Shown in pieces: positions 12,901 to 21,930 of a DNA stretch of 64,000 nt (position 1 is the stretch's first letter; each line of letters starts with the position of its first letter). Both the position numbers and the translations under genes were made by a program. The notes beneath the pieces are model-generated. The model was given only the letters and a program-made list of their open reading frames with translations. It did no database searches and was not told the origin of the DNA. Source of the DNA: Exaiptasia diaphana (lineage: Eukaryota > Cnidaria > Anthozoa > Actiniaria > Aiptasiidae). The stretch lies in contig NW_018384547.1 of the NCBI RefSeq assembly GCF_001417965.1, forward strand, positions 40,886 to 104,885, read 5' to 3'.

Positions 12901-15900
12901 ATGAAAGCATTGATAAGCTTCTCTATGCTATAACTAGTCAATAATAGACTGCTGGAAAGGTTTCCCAACACATGCATGTACATTAATGCATTGTATAAGC
13001 ACTTCTTCTTTCAGATAGTTCACTAGCTATTAGCCTGCAACAAGTAAAGACCAGCTTTGTTAAAACATAAAACTTACCAGCCCTATATAACTTGTCTGCA
13101 ATTCACAGAGTATTGAAGGGAAATTGTACAATGAATATAGGAGATATTTCAAAGCATTCCTCCTTATAACGAAGGGGCATTAGGGGGCCAATCATGTGAT
13201 CACCTTGTCTTCTCTTTTAGTCTCGCCAGCGTGGTGGACCTCCTCCCAAGGGACCCCCTCCTAACATGCCTGGAGTAAAGACAATTGAGGCCCCAGTACC
13301 TGGAAACAAGTGTGGTCTTATCATTGGCAAAGGAGGAGAAACTATCAGACAGATAATCAACCAATCAGGAGCTCATGTTGAATTAAATAGAAACATCCCA
13401 GAAAGTTCTCCTACAAAGTACTTTATTATCAGAGGAACTGATGCCCAGATACAACAAGCTCAGAACATTATTAGAGAAAAGCTTGAAGATGTGAGTATTT
13501 GTCACTGTTTGAACCATCTAAGATACATGTATTTTGGAGATACAAAATGTTAATCCTTCAACGAAGTAATCCTTCGACGAAGGATTAACGTCCGTAACGT
13601 CAGTAAGTTACTTCATCTACTTTTTGCGGTGTTTAATTTATCTTTTTACACAAATGAATGCATTAATTGTGTGAAGCAGTCCCTGAGTCACATTTGCAGA
13701 TGAGGTATTTCATTTATTTGTGTTGTGTCAATTATTTATTTTTCTAGCCACGTGGTGGAGGAAGAGGCCGTGGAGGTGGAAACTTCAACCAAAAGTAAAT
13801 ATTTACATTTTTAACTTGTTTCGTAGTTATTATGTGCTGCACATGTGCTGATTTCAATAATTCAGTCTTTTATCTGTGCTGGTCATCATCTGATTTCCAT
13901 CAGAACATTACATTAAGGCATATGATAGCAGTCTTATTACATTTTATCATATAATTATCAATGAAATACCTATATTTCTCTATTTCATAAAATTGATATT
14001 TTCACTAGTGAAAATAACACATTTGAGGTTTCGCTATATATGGTACCTAAGAAAAAAAGGTATATTACGGCATAATTTGCTTTTATATGTAATCATATGA
14101 TAAACAGGATATTACATCTCGTTTGGAGATACGAAATTTATCTTCTCGTGTTGAAAATCTTTTCAACACTCGAAGATAAAATCCGTATCTCCGCGCGCCC
14201 ATGTAATATCTTCTATGTCTCCTTACTGTTAATTGAATTTTGTGACAGGAAAATGTTACAGTCAACAGCCGACTTGCGAATTACGCATCAATTGTCACAT
14301 ACAAAGGAATCAAGACGAGGCGCCGTGCTAAAGACAATATATTTTTCACAAAAAAGCATGGCGCCTCGTCTTGATTCCTTTGTATGTGACTATTGATGTG
14401 TAATTCGCAAGTCGGCTAATCCATTAACGTTGCTCAATAGTAAAGACAAAAAGACAAGTAATTTGCATAAATGTTATTTTCAATCCTTGTAAAAGATTTT
14501 TAAATATTTAAAAATCCAGATCATGCTTGCAAGTTAAATGTTATAGAAATTGTCATAAATTTTTGGAACTTAAGGTTTAATAGTATTGCAAAAAAACAAC
14601 AACAACAAGCAAACAAATATGATATATGCAAATGAATTTATTGTTGTCTTTACTTCAGAACAACGTTAATGGGATTGACTGTATGTCAGAAAATACAATT
14701 ATTAAATTCACATGTTTGTATTTGTAGATGGAACCAAAATCAACAAAATTCCAACTGGAACAATCAACAGCAGCAACAACAACAGCAGCAAAATTACAAC
14801 TTCCCGTATGGACAACAACAGCATCAACAACAATTTGGTCAACAGGATTATAGCCAGCAACAGTATGGTCAACAGCAGTATGGCCAGCAAGGACAGCAGG
14901 CTCAACAAGGTCAGCAAGCTGGAGGTAAGAGTGAAATTACATTGCAATCAGAAATCAAAATTAATGCATGTCCTAGATTACCCTAGTTTTGTATACCATA
15001 ATGAACATAATGTTTTCAAACTGTAGTGAGGCCAACCACAGGCAAGGAATGGGTATCTAGTTATTTCTCACAAAAGACTTTACAACAAAGTCTTCAGCAT
15101 AAAAGTAAAAATTTTAATTAGAAATATGCTTAACTTTTTAGGTGCTCAAGACTATTCTGCTGCATGGGCAGCTTATTATCAGCAGTATTACCAACAACAA
15201 GCAGCAGCTGCTGCAGCTGCAGGGGGTCAGCCAGCTCAAGGTACATGCGGTTATGTAAATAATACCTTCAAACCATTCATTACCATTTTTGGATTCTTCA
15301 TTTACAGCTGTGTTCCTTTATTACTGCATTTTTTGATATTTCATCTCAACATTACTTGAAGGGGTGTATGCGAGAATGGCTTAAGTGATGATTCAGGGTA
15401 TTTTTGAAATTTTCAATCGCTTATTTTCAGTCTAGATAATCCTATTTAGCACTTATTTGTCCTGATTTCTTTCTAAAAAGAGCAAAAAAAAGACCCATAG
15501 TTACTGACTTCTTTTGCTTGACAACTGATTGCTAGACCGTAAAATATCCTAGATTTGGCATATTCGCGCTAAACTCATGACTTTGACAGTTGGTTTGTCG
15601 GTTTGTTTTGGTTTGAAGCTGTGCTGCAAGAAGTCGAGAAATGCGTTGTTTCGCGTTTTTTTCAGATTTTAGTGCCTAACCCTTAGCTAACGTTAACCCC
15701 AACCTACCCTAAACCCTAGCCCTTCTAACCCTAACCCTAAATCAAGGAACCTTAGACCCTGTCTTAGGTTAAAGGAACCCTAACCCTAGTGCATAAGGCT
15801 GAAATCCTATGCTAAAGTTTGGGGGGAGGGGAGGGTATTGTACGTAATTAAATGTGGCTTTTTATTGCTTTTTTTAATGAAATCACNAGAAATAACTAGC

Positions 15901-16223
15901 AAACATGATTATTTAGACCAGAAACAAATGATTAAAGTGATTTTTTTCAATTTTTCGAAAATTTCAAAAATACCCTGCATCGTCAGTTAAGCCGTTCTCA
16001 CATCTGACCCTTCACTTATTCATTTATCAACGCGTTAATTAAATTTTACTCATCCTTCCTTTTTTGTTTATTGTTCAGCTGGTGGCCAACCTGACTATAC
16101 TGAAGCCTGGAACCAGTACTTTAAACAGCAGCAAAACTACCAACAATACTACCAACAACAACAACAACCTGGACAACAACAACAGGACCAGCAGAACAAC
16201 CAGCAGCCAACGTCACAGTAAAG
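2130..16223 (+). CDS. FUBP: Far-upstream-element-binding protein (FUBP/KSRP-like), partial at 5' end
   Basis: KH-domain single-strand DNA/RNA-binding protein of the FUBP1/2/3 family; known members regulate transcription (MYC FUSE), splicing and mRNA decay in the nucleus. Inferred coding exons: 2130-2201, 2317-2386, 3940-3997, 4686-4764, 4861-5039, 10018-10086, 11520-11625, 12353-12447, 13221-13490, 13748-13794, 14728-14924, 15142-15240 and 16079-16221 (TAA). Every junction has GT/AG and phases agree, giving 493 residues in one frame. Four KH domains carry GRGG, GKGG, GKNG and GKGG loops. They are followed by an RGG-type linker, a Gln-rich stretch and two tyrosine motifs (DYSAAWAAYYQQYY, DYTEAWNQYF) that in FUBP1 belong to the activation domain. 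The first exon opens inside KH1, so the N-terminus lies off the window. FUBP1, FUBP2/KHSRP and FUBP3 cannot be separated; this is probably the single pre-duplication orthologue. Confidence 0.93.
2413..3000. mobile_element. TIR element in FUBP intron
   Basis: Inverted ends CAGGCATGTCGGAATT at 2413 and its complement ending near 2999. The interior is AT-rich and non-coding. It looks non-autonomous; family uncertain. Confidence 0.65.
3027..3624. mobile_element. TIR element (about 600 bp) in FUBP intron
   Basis: Ends read TACTGTATTTACCCATGTAT and, inverted, ATACATGGGTAAATACGGTA. The TIR is about 27 bp (it continues into AAGCCGC) with two mismatches. There is no transposase. Family not assigned. 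Confidence 0.75.
4130..4625. repeat. Imperfect long inverted repeat in FUBP intron
   Basis: About 200-bp arms (4150-4360 and 4405-4620) are complementary with scattered mismatches. Examples are TTTGAAATCCAGCAATACTG on the right against its complement on the left, and the innermost CATTTCTTTGGAAATTTTAG. It is an old foldback element ending about 60 bp before the KH2 exon. Confidence 0.75.
4686..5039 (+). CDS. FUBP: FUBP exons coding KH2 (two exons, short in-frame intron)
   Basis: Exons 4686-4764 and 4861-5039. The first codes ETMCEMMIPASKVGLIIG and the second continues KGGETIKSLQERAQCRMVMI then QDGPYQNAPEKPLRIMGDP, the family KH2. The intron 4765-4860 (96 nt) splits the GKGG loop after its first Gly. 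It is a multiple of three and contains no stop in the reading frame, so retention would insert 32 residues exactly at the nucleic-acid-binding loop. Confidence 0.93.
5707..6430. mobile_element. TIR element (about 720 bp) in FUBP intron
   Basis: The ends are inverted copies of CAGTGAATCTGGTAGAGTG (5707-5725 and 6412-6430), and further partial complementarity follows inside. One N lies at 6155. No ORF of note; non-autonomous. Confidence 0.75.
7351..7468. repeat. Palindromic element in FUBP intron
   Basis: CACTTATTTACTGGAAACC on the left pairs with GGTTCCAGTAAATAAGTG on the right, with further pairing through the centre (CATGTTTTG, GGTCCCTCGACCG). It is a compact foldback of about 118 bp. Confidence 0.75.
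7801..9719. mobile_element. 1.9-kb TIR element with internal degenerate repeats
   Basis: Near-perfect 35-bp inverted termini begin TGTGACCCTATTTGCGAAAA (7801) and end at 9719. The first part (7856-8200) is a degenerate array around AAAATGCGTTTGACATCGTT; 8400-8720 is another, around AACGTTTTGAAACGGT. A central insert between about 8752 and 9602 is bounded by related blocks of CCCTG(T/C)ATGCAGGGT and CACGTACCC type, suggesting a second element nested inside. No transposase was recognised. Confidence 0.75.
10018..10086 (+). CDS. FUBP: FUBP linker exon between KH2 and KH3
   Basis: A 69-nt phase 0-0 exon codes a linker of QITPAFDIMGNKKPGQENIS type. It is preceded by CCTAAAG and followed by GTGGGT. 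It is placed by phase and by the known presence of a divergent linker here in FUBP proteins; the sequence itself is not conserved enough to prove it. Confidence 0.65.
10095..11190. repeat. Foldback repeat and associated AT-rich block in FUBP intron
   Basis: 10100-10220 is a palindrome built on GAGGTCTGTACAGAAATAT and its complement, with outer arms near GGGTTATTAACCGAG and CGAGGTTAATAACAC. The region to about 11190 (ending AGTCATATAATAAAGGTG) looks like the rest of one cnidarian-type repeat. No coding sequence seen. Confidence 0.55.
11265..11454. mobile_element. Small MITE in FUBP intron
   Basis: Inverted termini GCAATCTCTTTTACGCTGTG and its complement enclose about 190 bp, ending about 65 bp upstream of the KH3 exon. 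Confidence 0.75.
11520..12447 (+). CDS. FUBP: FUBP exons coding KH3 and following linker
   Basis: Exon 11520-11625 codes IPVPREIVGFVIGKNGETIK and RLQVECGCSLQFNPD, the KH3 core with a GKNG loop. Exon 12353-12447 codes a linker and the last helix, ending LSQIKSTLEQIIQQ. The intron between holds a TIR element (11822-12287). Confidence 0.88.
11822..12287. mobile_element. TIR element in FUBP intron
   Basis: Inverted ends begin TGTACCTAAAAGTCGTGGGT on the left; the complement of the right end begins TGTACCTAAAAGTCAAGGGT. Complementarity extends about 50 bp with gaps (GGGTAAGAAGT and related). No ORF. Confidence 0.75.
13221..13490 (+). CDS. FUBP: FUBP exon coding KH4
   Basis: A 270-nt phase 0-0 exon. 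A Pro/Gly-rich lead (RQRGGPPPKGPPPNMPG) is followed by a complete KH domain containing CGLIIGKGGETIRQIINQSG and ending AQNIIREKLED. KH4 is the best conserved domain here, and the donor is GTGAGT. Confidence 0.95.
13555..13620. repeat. Small palindromic repeat fragment (CGTCAGTAAGTTA type)
   Basis: It contains ATCCTTCGACGAAGGATTAA followed by ACGTCCGTAACGTCAGTAAG. A related fragment lies at 40640-40735 inside ODF2. It begins shortly after the KH4 donor. Confidence 0.55.
13748..16223 (+). CDS. FUBP: FUBP C-terminal exons: RGG linker, Gln-rich tail, tyrosine motifs, stop
   Basis: Exon 13748-13794 codes PRGGGRGRGGGNFNQ. Exon 14728-14924 codes a Gln/Asn/Gly/Tyr-rich stretch with a run of eight Gln and QYGQQ repeats. 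Exon 15142-15240 codes QDYSAAWAAYYQQYYQQQ and an Ala run. Exon 16079-16223 codes QPDYTEAWNQYFKQQQ and ends QQPTSQ-stop (TAA 16219-16221). The stop lies 2 nt before a strong GTAAGT donor, so splicing continues in the 3' UTR. Confidence 0.93.
13925..14255. mobile_element. GGATATTACATG-type repeat fragments in FUBP intron
   Basis: The stretch has TCATATAATTATCAATGAAA near 13947 and GGATATTACATCTCG then CGTATCTCCGCGCGCCCATG further on. The same blocks occur at 52860-53000 and more loosely at 32005-32110. I recognise this from memory as a common anthozoan repeat type. Confidence 0.6.
14267..14417. repeat. Near-perfect palindrome with 58-bp arms
   Basis: Arms 14267-14324 (AGCCGACTTGCGAATTACGC...) and 14360-14417 are complementary with very few mismatches around a 35-bp spacer. 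It sits in a FUBP intron and would form a long hairpin in pre-mRNA. Confidence 0.88.
15358..16013 (+). mobile_element. TIR element with telomere-like repeats, copy B (complete)
   Basis: The left end reads GTATGCGAGAATGGCTTAAG and the right end is its imperfect inverted copy. The ends continue AGGGTATTTTTGAAATTTTC on both sides, so TIRs are about 60 bp. The interior has CCCTAA-type repeats (about 15690-15800) and a G-rich tract at about 15820. It lies in the last coding intron of FUBP. Confidence 0.8.
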
Positions 16224-16754
16224 GTAAGTTAAGACTTTCTAGAAATATTTTGTGTGTGAATACCTTGAAATGACTTTGAACCAACTTTCTCCTGTTCTTG
16301 ACCTTTCCTAAAGCTTTTAACTCCATTTTAAAATAAATTGATGCAATTTTATATCCCTAAAGGATCATAATTGTGTTTGGTAGTAATAGTGATAGTTTTT
16401 AAATTCAAGCGATATCCTTTTTTATTGTTTTTAACCATTGTTTTAATAGCTATTAGTATTGATGACCTTTGAAAATAGTATTTTACCACCAGTGGTCATA
16501 CCACATTGTAATGTGCACCTAATTTTCACCAGACTGTGAGATAGCTAATGCACTGTATATACTACAATTCGCAATTCCTTGTTTTTATTTTGTCTGTTGG
16601 GCCATTATGCTCAAATAGCTGCATGTTATCTATTTCACAGTTCAGTGAGAATGTGTCTCTTTTAATTTTAATAGCACTATTGAGTATATTCATCATATTT
16701 AGCTATGTATAATCTTAACCCTTTGATAAGAGACAAGTTATTGTTGTTTACCAG

Positions 16755-18691
16755 TAGGGAAGATAGGAGAAATGGATTGACTGGGTAAACCCAAAGTCCT
16801 TGATATGACTTTTGTATTCTTGTGCATCATTTTTACTTGAAATATGGTTTCGCTAGAAGAAGTTGGAAAGTACACGACAGCAGACATTTAGCTGAAATTT
16901 ATTCTTGATTTTGAAAGTCTTTTTAAATTTGATTTTGTGCAAATTAGTACATTGTGTTTTGTATGCTATTTTCTCAGGAGGTGAATGCTTGAAGCCATCT
17001 TGGTAACAGTAAAATCTCATACGGAAAGATTTTGTTGCATAATTATTATCATAATTTCTATTTTTGAACCTGGTATAAATTCATCTTTGATGTTTGTATC
17101 CATGTTGTGACACTGTTTTATTAGGAGATGAAAATGCTGAAACCATCTTGGTAACAGTTGCGCTGTAAAAGAGTAATTCCCGTAACATATTGATATGAAT
17201 TATATTTTGAATTATACTTTGTATAATGAGTTTACATGAGTTGTTCAGATGCTAGTAGTAGATGATAACAGTCAGTATTTTCTGTATCATGTTGCACATC
17301 CTATTTTTGTATTGGTATGCATTGTTGTATGCTGTTTTATTAGGATTGACGAGCAAAAATCTGACACCAAACTGGTAATACTCAATTGTATCATATAATT
17401 TTCATGTCATCATGATTTCCATTTTTTGAACTTTTTGCTATGAACTTGTTTGTATGCATTGTTTTGATGCTCTTTTAATAGGAGACAAGCAATAATCCAA
17501 CATGTGGTAACAGTCACAGTAACTTGTGATGAAGTTTTTAATGTACTTGATACATGTAGTTTGTACCTATATTCAGCATTGCTTTACAAAATTTCTTGTT
17601 GCTTGTAATTTGTTGTTGCAATGATTTGTGCAAAAATGCTAGATTGCTATAGGACAGACAGACATCAAGTCGTGATGTGGTAGTGCTGGCCAGGAATGAG
17701 AGCCCAAAGAGATAAAATGGTGATCAAGATTGTATTTTATCTTTGAGATGAATTTCTTTATCATTCTTGTGCTGTCTATATCAAATGTTTTCAAAAGTTC
17801 TTATAATTTGATTACTGTACACCAGTTGATTAGTTTACATCCAATGATTATATTGCATGTTATTTTCATACTATAATTGCAATGCACCCAATGCCATTAT
17901 GCACTCATTATCTTGTTGGGCTGAATCTACATAATTTGAATTATTCTTATTCTCGCTTTGACTGACTGGAATGATCGGTGTTATTTCTTATCCCTGGTCC
18001 CAACTACCTTATTTACTATAGAATTTATTAAACTGATAAATTATAAAGTATGCTTAACATTTTCCTTACAGTTGACGGCATGGGTTGCAATGAATAGTGA
18101 AACTGCTAGCTTTATCACATGATAAACAGACCAGCAGTTCACAGTCAAAGTACAGCGCTGTTACTACTCGTCCCATAGACTCAATTGTGCGACAAAATAG
18201 TGATAAAGTGCACTTATTAATTTTCACATTTTGTAATGAATAAATTTAACATTGTGTAGTGATTGAGTATAACATTTTCTATCTGCATGATAAAGCATTT
18301 CGTGATAACATATTCCCTTATGTATAAAGTTTTGTACAGATCATCTTCGAAGGTTATAGATTTAATTGCAATTCTTCCTAAATTTTATGGGAAAATGTTT
18401 CAGTTTCTGTTGTTATAATCATTAGTAAATCCAATACATTATTATGAAACAATGTTTCTTTTCAGAAGCGTCTCCATATGCGTGTCAATATCTTAAAATG
18501 TGTATTCTTTATAATTACCATTTAGCATGTCGACTTTGTGAAGCGTGCTTGTATATGTTTGCTTTCTTGGTTCAAACCTTACTCCTCTACCCTTAACATA
18601 ACTCTTAGGCATGTTAGGCATGTTAACCTGTATTGTAAACTGTTTATGGCCTTGATATTATAGGTTGTAGTGTCACCAACATCCCTTACTG
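16755..18691 (+). repeat. FUBP: Array of microexon-like units in the FUBP 3' region
   Basis: Repeated units have a pyrimidine-rich AG, 25-31 nt, then a donor-like GT: 16755-16784, 16978-17002, 17125-17150, 17344-17374, 17482-17506, 17653-17679 and 18664-18691. Four are clearly related in sequence: 16978 and 17125 share GAAACCATCTTGGTAACAGT-like ends, and 17344 and 17482 share the TTTTATTAGGA/TTTTAATAGGA lead and a GGTAA donor. Spacing is 140-220 bp in the core, so this is a diverged tandem repeat. Function is unknown. Confidence 0.6.
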
Positions 18692-19065
18692 GTAGAAGAG
18701 CAGACATCCTGTGTATTTCGTACTTCATGCACAAGTCAAGTGGAATTTGTTATGATTGCTGTACACTATTGATATCTTAAAAATCTTCTTTTAAGACTTG
18801 TATACTTATTGCTTGATGTTTTAACTTTTAAACTGTGATGATACATCAGTGTTTTATGAAAGCGTTAAGTGCAGGGATAGTCGTCATTACTGCAGGACAA
18901 CGTGGAAGCATCATTGGAAAACTGTATATAGTAACATTGTTGTCTTATGTGTTGATTCCTCTGTCATTATATGTACATTGCATTGGTTTGTAATGTTATC
19001 TTTCAGGGCTAAACTGAAGTACAGTTAAGTACCGTTTTCAGTTTTTCTCAGTTTGATTTTATTCA

Positions 19066-19111
19066 ACCCACAAGATACTCAGTGCTCGCAGTGATAATGC
19101 ATCTTGTGGGT
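19066..19111 (+). other. FUBP: Perfect 11-bp stem hairpin near the FUBP 3' end
   Basis: ACCCACAAGAT (19066-19076) pairs perfectly with ATCTTGTGGGT (19101-19111) around a 24-nt loop. It would lie in the 3' UTR if the AATAAA at 19428 is used. Confidence 0.7.
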
Positions 19112-19427
19112 CATTTTGAATTTAACATTACTATTTTATTTGAACTGTGCCGCCAACACATGTATTCTTTATTAGTTGTATCTTTTCACTCGCGATGCCC
19201 GCAAAGTTAATCCATTTAGCTTGTCTTTCATTGGATGTCTTGTCCAGCCACTTTAATTTTGTAAAGTGATTATTAATGTCAATGAGCTTGTTGGCACAAC
19301 TTTGCCTCGTTTCAATGTAAGTAAAAACCATTTTTGTTGATGCAGTATCTGAGACTGCATAATTTCTTATTATAAACCGGCTGTACCTAGTATGTACTAT
19401 TTGTGTTATGTGATGACAATGTTTAGA

Positions 19428-19433
19428 AATAAA
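19428..19433 (+). terminator. FUBP: Poly(A) signal AATAAA for FUBP
   Basis: A canonical AATAAA is followed by sequence lacking FUBP-like exons, and the convergent BOK gene begins soon after. An earlier AATAAA at about 18240 is an alternative. Confidence 0.55.
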
Positions 19434-19470
19434 AGACTTTCGTAGTTGAATTGTACATTGGTTGTCCGAA

Positions 19471-20007
19471 CCCCCCCCCCCCCCCCCAAATAGGCAATGT
19501 GCAGCGACGCCATTTTGTGATGTTGGTAGTTGTAAGTTGTAGTCCTCTTACTTTTTAAGTCCGCTTAACAGTCCTAATAACCAGTTTTTGCTTTATCTAA
19601 GCAAAAATAGAAGTATTTGTCGTTTCTAAAAACGGCTTTTAAGAAAATATTTTAAGGGCTATGAAAAGTGCGACAACTACAACTACCATCGTGCTTTGCT
19701 CAATTTGTTTGCTGCACAAAATGGCGTCGCTGCACATTGCCTATTGAACTATAACGGGGCTGTGTTTTTTGGCAACTTGATGCTGGTGTGCAACCACATG
19801 ACCAGAATCTCCCGGGGAAAAAAAGCTATTGTCGCTATGTTGGATGAATGAACAAGACTAATATTAGAGTAAGACTTGTGATCTTGATTGAAATTGGTCC
19901 CGTAATGCATTCGAAAATCGAGTAGTGACGTAAAAGGTCAGAAGTTCAAGAGTTTAAGTCTCGCGCAGGCTGGTCTCGCGATGCAATTCTTCCGATAGGG
20001 TATGTAG
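19471..20007. other. Intergenic region between FUBP and BOK
   Basis: It holds a 17-nt poly-C run (19471-19487), a MITE (19491-19743) and about 260 bp of unassigned sequence ending at the BOK stop. The two genes converge here. Confidence 0.7.
19491..19743. mobile_element. MITE between FUBP and BOK
   Basis: Inverted termini TAGGCAATGTGCAGCGACGC and complement, continuing through CATTTTGTG. A second pair of inner complementary blocks (GTAGTTGTA) is present. 253 bp, non-coding. Confidence 0.85.
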
Positions 20008-21930
20008 TCATCCTATGCTAGCATGCACCAAAATGGTACAAATTCCTGCGAGTGCAATTCCTGAGGCTGCTATCATAATCCCCTCCATCCATGTGCACCT
20101 ACGAGATCCTGAACTGAATAGACAACTACTGTTGAAGTGAGCAGCAAATCCATCCTGAAAATCACAAAATTTAAATGAGTAAAACCATTAATTCAATTAA
20201 TTACTGGGCGTGTGATATCAGTACCAGTTTGTTTGAGAGATCCGCCTTTGTTTTTTCGCACTATTTCACGGAATCCTTTGGATTCCGGATTCATGAAAGA
20301 CTAGAAGGATTCTGAATTCCACCACATTGGATTAACCCCGGGGAGGGTACTCGACCCCGTTTTGGATAGGTACGTGCCGCCAGCGGTCTAAATCCCTGAC
20401 CCTGTTTAAGACACTAAAAAGTAAAAATCCTTACCCTGTTCAAGAAAAATCGGAAAAGTAAGGAATAGCTATCTACGCCGCAACCATCAAAACTGCAATT
20501 ATACTGACATCCATCAAAGACAGTAAGACGTTTTTGATAACACGTTAATCCTGGGACAGTGAAACGGTATTTCTACCATTTCTACGGTGTTTTTTTATGA
20601 AAATATTACCCTGTCCAAGACACGCAAAAAATTATATAGGTCTTCTATCTAAATTGTAGAGCCTGTTTAAGACAATTTCGGGTAAAATGTATACCCTGTT
20701 TAAGACAGCAAGGCCAAACCCATACCCTGGCCAGCGGCACGTCCCCGTATAGCAAATATATGGGAGTACCCCCCCCCCCCCCGGGGGATTAACATCTCAT
20801 TTTTAACATTTATGAAGCTTCGGTTGATACTTGTAATCGGCACGACAACCCTCATTTGCTCCTTCGAAAACGTGAAATATTAAGATCTGCTATCCTGCTC
20901 CTGAGGAAATGTACCAATCTTTTCATAGCACTGGAAAGGACATTTTCGTGGATTCACTTCATAAAGTATCGAAGTCTCAAAAAATGCTCGAAAACACATA
21001 ATCTGGGCCCCCTAATTGATCCTGCGTTCGGTATTTGTTAACTCCTCAACCAAAAAATATGCTATATCGTCCCTGAACCGGCCTCGTGAATCCCTACCCT
21101 GCGAAGAAATCATGAATGATCATTTTACCTAGTGCAACTCGAAGACGTCTCTAGCTTCGATGAGACTAGATGTTTTCGAAGTCCCTCGCAGCCGTTTTAG
21201 CTACGGCTCCATTTATGGGAAATGAATAGAGAAACATACACTAATCGAAAGCTTCATCTTTCAAGTGTATTTGAGTAGCTTCTAAATATTTATCGTCCCA
21301 GGATGGGACTCATTAAAAATGTCAACAGACACAGAGTTTATTTGTTGACAAACTTACCCATCCACCGTGACTTCTTATCCAACCAATCAACCTCTTACGA
21401 AAATACTGCCCCATCCACTTCGAGATATTCTTGGCAGTCTTATAATCATGAACTTTACAACAATCACATGCCAAAGCCCCTGCAAAAGCGTACATAGACA
21501 CAATCTTTGCCCATGTTGCACCTTCGGCTAAAATGTTATCACAGACACACGTAAACAAACCGCAGACGACGATTTCGTAGTTGATCCTGAAGTTGAGTTG
21601 ATCAACAACATCAGTATAGAGTTTTGGGTATCCTTTTTCTAAAATACGACCAAACTTAATCATCGTTTTGAGAACATCGTTAGAGCAAATTGTGTTGCTT
21701 GTGGGAGTCTTGAAAACGTCTCTGTAGCTCTCTTTGAGTGCAAACTTTTGTTCCATGTATTTATCGCAAATATACTGCGCTTGAATAGCTATTTCATCGT
21801 CCGTGAATTCAATTGCTGTTTTTGGGTCCTTTANACCATTGACCTTTCTTTCACAAAAACCATATATATTAGAGGCAGTTTGTTGGGTTATAAGAACAAA
21901 GAACCGGACGCATTCTGCTATAATAGCCAT
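20008..21930 (-). CDS. BOK: BCL-2 family apoptosis regulator, BOK-like
   Basis: Two inferred exons: 21358-21930 (ATG at 21930) and 20008-20154 (stop 20008-20010), joined in phase 0 through a GTAAGT donor and TTTTCAG acceptor, giving 239 residues, a usual BCL-2-family length. A BH4/alpha-1-like helix lies at 42-64 (TDDEIAIQAQYICDKYM). A BH3-like segment is at about 87-100 (LKTMIKFGRILEKG). BH1 at about 134-152 reads LAEGATWAKIVSMYAFAGAL; TW-K-VSLYA is the BOK form of the usual NWGR. BH2 spans the splice (WIRSHGGW then DGFAAHF). A hydrophobic tail at 216-239 (GIMIAASGIALAGICTILVH) should anchor it in a membrane. BOK proteins promote mitochondrial outer-membrane permeabilisation. The BH3 has Arg where Asp normally follows Gly. 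One N falls in codon 33. Confidence 0.9.
20155..21357 (-). other. BOK: Single BOK intron with TTAA-flanked MITE
   Basis: The 1.2-kb intron splits BH2. It contains the element at 20331-20792; the rest (20800-21350) shows no supported feature. Confidence 0.8.
20331..20792. mobile_element. TTAA-flanked G/C-capped MITE in BOK intron
   Basis: The ends read TTAACCCCGGGGAGGGTACT and, inverted, AGTACCCCCCCCCCCCCCGG followed by GGGATTAA. TTAA on both sides suggests piggyBac-type target choice. Inner blocks repeat TACCCTGTTTAAGACA several times in related forms. No transposase. Confidence 0.7.

Larger units (their letters stand above)
16224..19440 (+). other. FUBP: FUBP 3' UTR and 3' UTR introns (inferred)
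   Basis: The last coding exon ends in a GTAAGT donor directly after the stop. Downstream are several acceptor/25-31-nt/donor units (16755-17679 and 18664-18691), a hairpin at 19066-19111 and an AATAAA at 19428. Which stretches are exonic cannot be decided from sequence alone. No further coding region is supported. Confidence 0.55.

Noticed and set aside
13555-13620. Regulatory riboswitch-like hairpin after the KH4 exon
   Set aside because: A related copy occurs in an unrelated intron (40640-40735), so it is a dispersed repeat.
14708-14947. Long minus-strand Leu-rich ORF opposite the FUBP Gln-rich exon
   Set aside because: It is the complement of CAA/CAG repeats in a well supported FUBP exon and has no splice or family support.
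17125-17506. C/D-box snoRNA genes in the FUBP 3' region
   Set aside because: GTGATGA- and CTGA-like boxes occur singly but not in the required paired order and spacing with terminal stems.
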